Positions 25,409-30,367 of a stretch of 30,367 bases of DNA are shown piece by piece. Position 1 is the stretch's first letter. Each line of letters opens with the position of its first letter. The position numbers and the translations under genes are program-made. The DNA is from an uncultured Atopobium sp. Lineage in GTDB: Bacteria; Actinomycetota; Coriobacteriia; Coriobacteriales; Atopobiaceae. The notes under the pieces were generated by a model. The model did not search any database and was not told the DNA's origin. It saw nothing but the letters and a program-made list of their open reading frames with translations. The DNA lies in NCBI GenBank assembly GCA_937990665.1, contig CALKRF010000009.1, forward strand, positions 1-30,367. Direction: 5' to 3'.

Positions 25409-26101
25409 TTGAAGCACGCACTACAAATGTCAGATTCGGTGGAAGTTGCTGCGTTTTTGGCCTTCTCGGGCGGAGTTATGGACGCCTATTCCTACCTGGT
25501 GCGCGGCGGCGTTTTTGCCAACGCTCAGACCGGAAACTTGCTGCTTTTGGGCGTAAATCTGACCAGCGGATCGTTTGAAAAGTGCCTTAAATACGCTCTG
25601 CCAGTTTTGGCCTTTGCTATAGGTATCGCAGTTTCGTATGCCATTCGAGCCATTGCGCGAGAAGAACATCTGCACTGGAGGCAGCTTGCGGTTATCGTGG
25701 AGATTGTGCTCCTGAGCGTTGTTTCTTTGCTTCCAACAGACATGAACCTGCTGGCAAACAGCCTGACTTCTCTTGCGTGCGGTATTCAAGTCCAGGCGTT
25801 TAGAAAGCTCCACGGGCACGCGTTTGCCACAACCATGTGCATTGGTAATCTTCGCGGCGGAACGCAAGAAATAGCCGCATATATGCATACGCACGAGCCT
25901 GTTCACATTGAGACTTCGCTGCTCTATTTTGGAACTATTTTCTGCTTTGTAGCTGGTGCGGTAGTGGGTAACTTGTTTATTCCGCTGATGGGCACTCATA
26001 TGATTTGGCTCTCACCTGCGGCGCTTCTTGTGGTTATTCTGGTCATGTTTATTGATCGCGAGAAACAAGTTCTAGAAGCTCACGGTAAGTCCGCAAAGTA
26101 A
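25409..26101 (+). CDS. YoaK family (DUF1275) membrane protein
   Basis: An integral membrane protein of about 230 residues with six hydrophobic segments. The N-terminal AAFLAFSGGVMDAYSYLVRGGVFANAQTGN and the later GIQVQAFRKLHGHAFATTMCIGNLR are hallmarks of the DUF1275/YoaK family, whose transport function is not established. The start is uncertain: TTG 25409 with TTGGAG (25398-25403) is favoured, ATG 25429 is possible, and the frame is open to 25367. It stands alone between the rubredoxin terminator and the ssrA promoter. Confidence 0.85.
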   Translation: MKHALQMSDSVEVAAFLAFSGGVMDAYSYLVRGGVFANAQTGNLLLLGVNLTSGSFEKCLKYALPVLAFAIGIAVSYAIRAIAREEHLHWRQLAVIVEIVLLSVVSLLPTDMNLLANSLTSLACGIQVQAFRKLHGHAFATTMCIGNLRGGTQEIAAYMHTHEPVHIETSLLYFGTIFCFVAGAVVGNLFIPLMGTHMIWLSPAALLVVILVMFIDREKQVLEAHGKSAK

Positions 26102-26163
26102 GCCACAAAAAAGCCGCAAAGTAACCCGTTAAGCAAGCCGTTCCCAAAATAGTCATATCTTTT

Positions 26164-26193
26164 TTGAAAGAATGGCAGTTCATGGGGTATACT
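26164..26193 (+). promoter_or_regulatory. Probable promoter of ssrA
   Basis: TTGAAA (26164-26169) and TATACT (26188-26193) are 18 bases apart, close to sigma-70 consensus. Transcription would start near 26200, so about 80 bases of leader would be removed by RNase P from the tmRNA precursor. The leader contains the inverted repeat GAATTGC (26205-26211)/GCAATTC (26234-26240). Confidence 0.65.
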
Positions 26194-26282
26194 CTCTACA
26201 CTTTGAATTGCAAGCAGTGGCACATGAACGCGCGCAATTCAGGAACATTGAAAACTGCATGGTGGCAGTTTCTCTCATTATT

Positions 26283-26650
26283 GGGGGTGACTGGATTCGA
26301 CAAGGTGAGTTTGCGGTGGGCAGCAAGCCGTGGTCTCCTCGCCACGTAAAACAGGGGTAACGTCAAATTGAATTGACAACACTCTTACTTTTGAGCCTCG
26401 TATGGCTCTCGCTGCTTAATTTAGTTCAGCGCGTCTAACTGGGATTTTCTCCTGTTCTCAGGGTGACGTCATTTTAGGGAGATGCTTGTAAGGACGTAGT
26501 TGGTATGCCTTACAAAAAGATTGAACCAACTGGAGCACCAAACGCCTGTTACTAAGTGTGCGGTACTTGAGATTTAATTAGTAACTGAGCTTGGAGACAC
26601 CTGCCTAGGATTTGCTTTGGACCGGAGTTCGATTCTCCGCACCTCCACCA
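26283..26650 (+). ncRNA. ssrA: Transfer-messenger RNA (tmRNA)
   Basis: The 5' end GGGGGTGACTGGATTCGACA is the conserved tmRNA start. Its first seven bases pair with CACCTCC (26640-26646) to form the acceptor stem, followed by ACCA (26647-26650). The T arm GGAG-TTCGATT-CTCC lies just before. Total length is 368 nt, usual for tmRNA. The tag reading frame ends in ALAA followed by TAA (26417-26419). Reading back, an in-frame TGA lies two codons before GAC 26375, so the tag is at most about 15 residues; with GAC as resume codon it is DNTLTFEPRMALAA. The CCA end is encoded. The gene works with SmpB, encoded 1.5 kb upstream. The resume codon is my inference. Confidence 0.95.
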
Positions 26651-26659
26651 TACATTCGT

Positions 26660-26697
26660 TACTCATGAATGGCGAGAAACCCCGTGATTCATGAGTA
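26660..26697 (+). repeat. 11-bp inverted repeat enclosing a dispersed-motif copy, just after ssrA
   Basis: TACTCATGAAT (26660-26670) and ATTCATGAGTA (26687-26697) form a perfect stem whose 16-base loop consists of GGCGAGAAACCCCGTG, a copy of the dispersed motif. It starts ten bases after the tmRNA CCA and could aid 3' processing or termination. Confidence 0.65.
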
Positions 26698-26742
26698 CTT
26701 TCATTTGTATGCAACGGTATGTTGCACATTTGCAATTAAGCT

Positions 26743-26771
26743 GCACTCCGATTTATTTGGAGTGCGGTTTT
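26743..26771 (+). terminator. Terminator downstream of ssrA
   Basis: GCACTCC (26743-26749) pairs with GGAGTGC (26759-26765), followed by GGTTTTT. The region 26651-26995 (345 bases) otherwise holds the motif hairpin above, the short repeat GCAAC-GGTAT-GTTGC near 26711-26725, an inverted repeat GTTAG-CAATAT-CTAAC at 26864-26879 and the promoter below, but no gene that I can support. Confidence 0.75.
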
Positions 26772-26896
26772 TGCTGTTCAGAGGCTTATCTATACGTTGG
26801 CGTCTAGCTTTTATCCGTTCATCGGAAAATCAAAGATTGCAGGCGGTTGAGGAGTAGTATTTAGTTAGCAATATCTAACAAACACCAAAAGGCAAG

Positions 26897-26925
26897 TTCA
26901 GCTATTTTTTTTCTGCATGTATAGT
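26897..26925 (+). promoter_or_regulatory. Possible promoter of the metallo-hydrolase gene
   Basis: TTCAGC (26897-26902) and TATAGT (26920-26925) are 17 bases apart, 70 bases before the start codon. The -35 box is weak. The GTTAG/CTAAC inverted repeat 18 bases upstream may be an operator. Confidence 0.45.
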
Positions 26926-26995
26926 CCGTCAGGTTGGTGGATTACTTTTCAAGTCGAATACCACTGTGGATTGAAAACAGAATCGAGGAGAAGCA

Positions 26996-27862
26996 ATGTC
27001 AAAGAGCGCTTCAAAGTTTCAAAAAGTATTGATGTCGTGGATGTATCGCGGCAAAGAAATATTTAAGCCACTTAATACAGGCACCATCGATGAGCACGTG
27101 AGATGCGTGCGAGAGTATGTGGCCAATATTTTCTTCTACACTAAAGGCAACACTACCATCATGATTGACGCAGGATACAACTATGACCGCCTGCAAGAAA
27201 AGATGGACTGGCTGGGAATAGATCCCCAGGATATTCAACACATTTTAATTACTCATCAAGATACTGATCATGTTGGTGCTATTGAAGCTGATAGCAATCA
27301 GTTGTTTAGTCATGCTCGGGTTTATATTGGTGATATTGAAAATAGATATTTAACAGGAGAAGTTCGCCGCCGTATAATGAACGGCTGGTATAAGGTGCCG
27401 AAGGTAAACATCCCGAATAAAAAGACGCTTTTGCATGATGGGGAAGTTTTTGAAATTAATGGCATAAAAATTGAAACAATCCTAGTCCCTGGCCATACCT
27501 GGGGACACGTGGTGTACTTGATTGATGATGAGTATTTATTCACCGGTGACACTATTTGGTTTGGCGCAGATGGCGGCTATAGTTTTATTAACAAGCTTGC
27601 AGAAGATAATCAACTTGCTGTTGAATCGCTTGCAAAACTAGAGGCCATGCTGCGTCAGCGCGGACTTAACCCCAAGATTATCACCGGCCATACAGGTTGG
27701 GCAGATGACATCAATTTTGCCTTTGCTCATACTGATGAGGTTTGTAACGCAAATAAACCTGTCAAGGTGCATGACCCTAAGGCTCCTTACGACGCATATG
27801 ATGAGCGTGATGATACTCGTGAAAGTGCAGTTAGCACGCCGCTTCTGCCCTGTAATAGGTAA
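26996..27862 (+). CDS. Metallo-beta-lactamase-fold hydrolase
   Basis: This 288-residue cytoplasmic protein has the MBL fold metal motifs: ITHQDTDHVG (His87, Asp89, Asp91, His92; the second His of the classical HxHxDH is Asp, as in several bacterial MBL hydrolases), VPGHTWGH, FTGDT and a C-terminal TGHTG. It probably hydrolyses an ester, lactone or thioester, but the family covers many activities and the substrate cannot be assigned. The last 40 residues are polar and unlike the core. GAGGAG (26985-26990) precedes ATG 26996. It is a single-gene unit followed by a terminator. Confidence 0.88.
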   Translation: MSKSASKFQKVLMSWMYRGKEIFKPLNTGTIDEHVRCVREYVANIFFYTKGNTTIMIDAGYNYDRLQEKMDWLGIDPQDIQHILITHQDTDHVGAIEADSNQLFSHARVYIGDIENRYLTGEVRRRIMNGWYKVPKVNIPNKKTLLHDGEVFEINGIKIETILVPGHTWGHVVYLIDDEYLFTGDTIWFGADGGYSFINKLAEDNQLAVESLAKLEAMLRQRGLNPKIITGHTGWADDINFAFAHTDEVCNANKPVKVHDPKAPYDAYDERDDTRESAVSTPLLPCNR

Positions 27863-27898
27863 TGCTGAAGCAACGGAAACATACGATAATCGCATGTC

Positions 27899-27930
27899 AG
27901 GACTCTGTCAGAAATGGCAGAGTCCTTTTT
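27899..27930 (+). terminator. Terminator after the metallo-hydrolase gene
   Basis: AGGACTCTG (27899-27907) pairs perfectly with CAGAGTCCT (27918-27926), followed by TTTT. Confidence 0.9.
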
Positions 27931-27969
27931 GTGCCATCAGAAAGAAGTTAAAGTTTTTAGAATTTCTCG

Positions 27970-27998
27970 TTGACATATTCCACAAGTGGAACTACTAT
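27970..27998 (+). promoter_or_regulatory. Near-consensus promoter of the padR-flavoprotein operon
   Basis: TTGACA (27970-27975) and TACTAT (27993-27998) are 17 bases apart. Operator 1 fills the spacer. The expected start point is near 28005, giving a leader of about 30 bases. Confidence 0.8.
27978..27991. promoter_or_regulatory. PadR operator 1
   Basis: TTCCAC-AA-GTGGAA is an exact palindrome between the -35 and -10 boxes. A near-identical copy lies 33 bases downstream. Binding by the adjacent PadR protein is inferred; PadR repressors commonly autoregulate. Confidence 0.7.
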
Positions 27999-28010
27999 CG
28001 TTATAAGATA

Positions 28011-28024
28011 TTCAACAAGTGGAA
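28011..28024. promoter_or_regulatory. PadR operator 2
   Basis: TTCAAC-AA-GTGGAA differs from operator 1 by one base, and the flanks ATA/TAT extend the symmetry to 28008-28027. The 33-base centre spacing is about three helical turns, putting both sites on the same DNA face. It overlaps the transcript start region and ribosome binding site. Confidence 0.7.
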
Positions 28025-28033
28025 TATAAGGAG

Positions 28034-28600
28034 ATGAGAGATTTGCTTAAGCAGGGAATTCTTGGTCTCTTGAATTATGGAAATATGTCCGGTTACGAGA
28101 TTAAAACCATCTTTCAACAGTCGCTTAATTACTTTTGGACTGCTCAAACAAGCCAGATCTATAGAGAACTGCAGGCGCTAGAAAAAGACGGCTGGGTTAC
28201 CGCAACGCTCGTTGCCCAAAAGGGAAAGCCGGACAAGAAGGTTTTCTCGATAACTGAAGCCGGTAAAGAGGAGTTGAACAGGTGGCTGAGGGAAGATTCT
28301 CAGGCTTCGGTGCTGCGTATTCCGCTTTTGATGCAGACGTTCTTTAGGGGCGAGTGCTCTTACGGGGAAAACCTTGCGTTTTTTAAACGAATTGCAGATA
28401 ACGCCTCGTCATTTCCCGGTGGAAGCGAGCTAGCAACGGGCGCAGTAGCCGCTTACGCAGCGCAAATGGGTGACCCGGAAAAGGCGTTGTTCTGGAAATT
28501 TACTATCGAGTACGGCAAGATGCACGAGGAAATGCTTAGGGCATGGAGCGAGAAGTGCATGAAGGAGTTGGAGGCGCAGCATGAACATTCTGCTGATTAA
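28034..28600 (+). CDS. PadR-family transcriptional regulator
   Basis: The 188-residue protein has the PadR N-terminal winged HTH (KQGILGLLNYGNMSGYEIKTIF, then SQIYRELQALEKDGWV and the wing KPDKKVFSITEAGKEEL, about residues 5-85) and a C-terminal helical dimerisation domain as in the Vir/PadR-C group. The start is uncertain: ATG 28034 directly abuts AAGGAG (28028-28033), while TTG 28043 stands nine bases away; a GTG at 28019 lacks a ribosome binding site. It overlaps the flavoprotein gene by 20 bases, so the two are translated together. It very likely represses its own operon through the twin palindromes. The inducer is unknown; PadR members respond to phenolics, drugs or other small molecules. 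Confidence 0.93.
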   Translation: MRDLLKQGILGLLNYGNMSGYEIKTIFQQSLNYFWTAQTSQIYRELQALEKDGWVTATLVAQKGKPDKKVFSITEAGKEELNRWLREDSQASVLRIPLLMQTFFRGECSYGENLAFFKRIADNASSFPGGSELATGAVAAYAAQMGDPEKALFWKFTIEYGKMHEEMLRAWSEKCMKELEAQHEHSAD

Positions 28601-30269
28601 CGGCAGCCCCAAGGGCAAAGCCAGCAATTCTCTGCGTCTTGCAAAGAGCTTCATCGAGGGCATCTCCGAGCAGCACGCCAATGACGATGTGACTGTTGAG
28701 CAGCTCAACGTTGCCACCATGGACATCAAGCCTTGCAAGGGATGCTTCCACTGCTGGAAGAACACGCCTGGTAAGTGCATTATGTCGGACGACGAAGAAA
28801 CGGTCATTCAGAAACAACTTTGGGCCGATTTGGTTATTTGGAGCTTCCCGCTTTACTACTTCAACGTGCCTGGACTGCTGAAAAACCTTATTGATCGCCA
28901 GCTTCCCATGAGTCTGCCTTTTATGAGCGACGCAAATAGGGGATACGGAAGCGGCGCCCACGAGTCCCGCTACGACATGTCCGGCAAGAAGCACGTCCTA
29001 ATTTCTACCTGCGGGTTCTATTCTTCAGAGGGCAATTACGACAGCGTGACCAAGATGTTTGATCACATTCTTGGCCAGGGTAACTATGAGAGCATTTTTT
29101 GTGGACAGGGCGAGCTCTTTCGCGTAAAGGAGCTTTCTGCACGCACCGATCAGTACCTGGCGCTTGTCAAAAAAGCTGGCTCGGAGTACGCCCACGGCAG
29201 AATCTCCGAGCACACAAAAGCCGAGCTCAAAGTTTTGCTGTATCCAAAAGAGATGTTTGAGCAGATGGCGGATGCAAGCTGGGGGATTTCTCGCGATACA
29301 AGCGCTCAGAGCAGCACAAACGCTGGCGAGAAACCCGTTGAGCAGGTACCTTTTGACTATATCTTCACCTCGCAGATGGCGGCTTTGTACGACAAAACGG
29401 CTTACGACGGCAAAGATCGTGTTCTTGAGATGAACTATACCGACCTTGGTCGTAGCTATCAGATTTTGCTGGGTAAAGATGGCAGTAAAGTCTTTACTGA
29501 TGACAGTCTTACTACCACCACAAAACTCAACACTCCGTTTGAGGTCTGGCAGTCCATTTCTAGGGGAGAAATTAGCGGACCAGAGGCGCTGGGCAAGCAC
29601 TTGTATACCGTTGAGGGCGATTTTTCCTTCATGATTGATTGGGACAAGTATTTTGGTCCTACGCCTGGTAGTTCAACTGGAGCTGCTCAGGACGTGTCAG
29701 CTGAAAAAGCGGGCAGTGCGCAGAAAAATCCGCAGATGATTACGATGCTGCTTCCTTGGATTACCTTCTGGACTGCAACATCGTTTGACTCCCAGGTTGG
29801 CGCCATGATTACGCTGCTTGTTACTGCTTTGATGCCGCTTATTATGAGGAACTTCAAGTTCACCATCTGGGACAGAATCTCATTTGCCCTGGTCGGAGCA
29901 TTGTCTGCAGGCGTTTTTATGAGCGGAAATGGCGACAGCAACCTGATTGTCAATTTGGGTTACCTGGCTTTTGGTCTTATGTGGTTGGCCTCGTGCCTGA
30001 CTAAAGAACCTCTCTGCGCTGCTTACGTTAAGTACAGCTACGGCGGAGATAATGCCTACAACAATCCGCTGTTCATGAAGACAAATTATATTTTGGCTGC
30101 ATGTTGGGGTGCTATGTACGTGTTAACGGCCATTTGGAGCTGGTTTGCAGTTCAAAATGGTGTGGGCGGTATTTTGGTTATTGTGAATAACCTGGTTCCT
30201 ATTGGAATGGGCCTGTTTACGGCATGGTTCCAAAAGTGGTATCCAGCTAAGATGGCAAGCGGAAAGTAA
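28581..30269 (+). CDS. Flavodoxin-fold NAD(P)H/FMN oxidoreductase fused to SCP2-like and membrane domains
   Basis: This 562-residue protein joins three parts. Residues 1 to about 215 are a flavodoxin-fold oxidoreductase (LLINGSPKGKASNS for FMN phosphate) with a compact Cys cluster C52-x2-C55-x2-C58-x7-C66, like iron-sulfur flavoproteins. After a polar linker (about 235-258), residues from about 258 to 360 resemble an SCP2 sterol-carrier domain (MNYTDLGRSYQILLGKDG, TPFEVWQSISRGEISGPEALGKHLYTVEGD). Residues from about 388 onward contain five or six hydrophobic segments. It may reduce a hydrophobic or membrane substrate, such as a quinone or xenobiotic; that is inference. GGAGG (28570-28574) precedes ATG 28581 inside padR. 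The linker carries a copy of the dispersed motif at 29324-29342. Confidence 0.85.
   Translation: MNILLINGSPKGKASNSLRLAKSFIEGISEQHANDDVTVEQLNVATMDIKPCKGCFHCWKNTPGKCIMSDDEETVIQKQLWADLVIWSFPLYYFNVPGLLKNLIDRQLPMSLPFMSDANRGYGSGAHESRYDMSGKKHVLISTCGFYSSEGNYDSVTKMFDHILGQGNYESIFCGQGELFRVKELSARTDQYLALVKKAGSEYAHGRISEHTKAELKVLLYPKEMFEQMADASWGISRDTSAQSSTNAGEKPVEQVPFDYIFTSQMAALYDKTAYDGKDRVLEMNYTDLGRSYQILLGKDGSKVFTDDSLTTTTKLNTPFEVWQSISRGEISGPEALGKHLYTVEGDFSFMIDWDKYFGPTPGSSTGAAQDVSAEKAGSAQKNPQMITMLLPWITFWTATSFDSQVGAMITLLVTALMPLIMRNFKFTIWDRISFALVGALSAGVFMSGNGDSNLIVNLGYLAFGLMWLASCLTKEPLCAAYVKYSYGGDNAYNNPLFMKTNYILAACWGAMYVLTAIWSWFAVQNGVGGILVIVNNLVPIGMGLFTAWFQKWYPAKMASGK
29324..29342 (+). repeat. Dispersed motif copy inside the flavoprotein linker
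   Basis: TGGCGAGAAACCCGTTGAG is identical to 21126-21144. It encodes part of AGEKPVE near residue 249, between the flavodoxin-fold and SCP2-like domains. An inverted TTTCTCGC lies at 29287-29294, 31 bases upstream of GCGAGAAA. Confidence 0.65.
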
Positions 30270-30318
30270 GCAGCTCAATCCACTACAAAACACCTACACA
30301 TCAAAAGAGAGCCGGTAC

Positions 30319-30364
30319 TGAACTGCCTCCCATTTCTTGGACATAAGAAATGGGAGGCAGTTCA
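30319..30364. mobile_element. 20-bp perfect palindrome resembling an IS3-family (IS150-group) end
   Basis: TGAACTGCCTCCCATTTCTT (30319-30338), six bases GGACAT, then its exact reverse complement (30345-30364). TG...ACTGC..CCC..TTT.TTGGAC resembles IS150-type terminal repeats as I recall them. The window ends three bases later, so I cannot tell whether an insertion sequence follows or this is a small palindromic element or a terminator. 30270-30318 holds nothing else. Confidence 0.5.
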
Positions 30365-30367
30365 TGT

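Noticed and set aside
26164..26360. Two overlapping short frames of about 61 codons upstream of and inside ssrA
   Set aside because: They run from the ssrA promoter into the tmRNA 5' end, have no convincing ribosome binding site and encode no recognisable peptide.
26618..26650. Integrated element attached at the tmRNA 3' end
   Set aside because: tmRNA 3' ends are common attachment sites, but no integrase gene and no second copy of the 3' end sequence is present in the window.

Overview
The window looks like chromosomal DNA from a member of the Coriobacteriia (Actinomycetota), in the Atopobium/Lancefieldella/Olsenella group. The evidence is moderate GC, an AfsR/BTAD-type ATPase regulator, RF2, FtsE/FtsX and RNase R sequences of actinobacterial character, a strong TAA stop preference and a fermentative, PTS-based gene set. 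The genus is inferred from the general character of the proteins, not from a search.

Layout. 1-405: terminator of an upstream gene, then an AT-rich leader. 406-8278: BTAD/ATPase regulator, secA, prfB and a YitT-family membrane protein, all on +. 8459-9241 (-): DeoR-family repressor, divergent from a sugar operon (9622-14869) with an ascorbate-type PTS (IIA, IIB, IIC), a small membrane protein, a SIS-domain isomerase and two class I aldolases of different families. 15018-16959: ftsE-ftsX. 17157-21055: LysR regulator, APC permease and amidohydrolase, a probable uptake-and-hydrolysis unit. 21294-26650: RNase R, a TPR-like protein, SmpB, a mini-rubredoxin, a YoaK-family membrane protein and the tmRNA gene ssrA. 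26996-30269: metallo-beta-lactamase-fold hydrolase, then an autoregulated PadR gene overlapping a flavoprotein/SCP2-like/membrane fusion. The last 50 bases hold a 20-bp perfect palindrome resembling an IS3-family (IS150-group) end.

How the genes work together. rnr, smpB and ssrA form a ribosome-rescue and RNA-decay neighbourhood, with prfB elsewhere in the window. The DeoR-PTS-isomerase-aldolase set looks like a dedicated carbohydrate route, but no dehydratase is present here to make a 2-keto-3-deoxy intermediate.

Most interesting observations: (1) RF2 carries Ser-Pro-Thr instead of the canonical Ser-Pro-Phe stop-codon-reading tripeptide, and none of the 25 genes in the window ends in TGA; (2) a dispersed motif with core GGCGAGAAACCC occurs four times (up to 19 identical bases between copies), three times between genes and once in a protein linker; (3) the PadR promoter has near-consensus boxes and two nearly identical palindromic operators; (4) a flavoprotein/SCP2-like/membrane fusion lies under that regulator. 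No CRISPR array, rRNA, tRNA, prophage or complete mobile element was seen.
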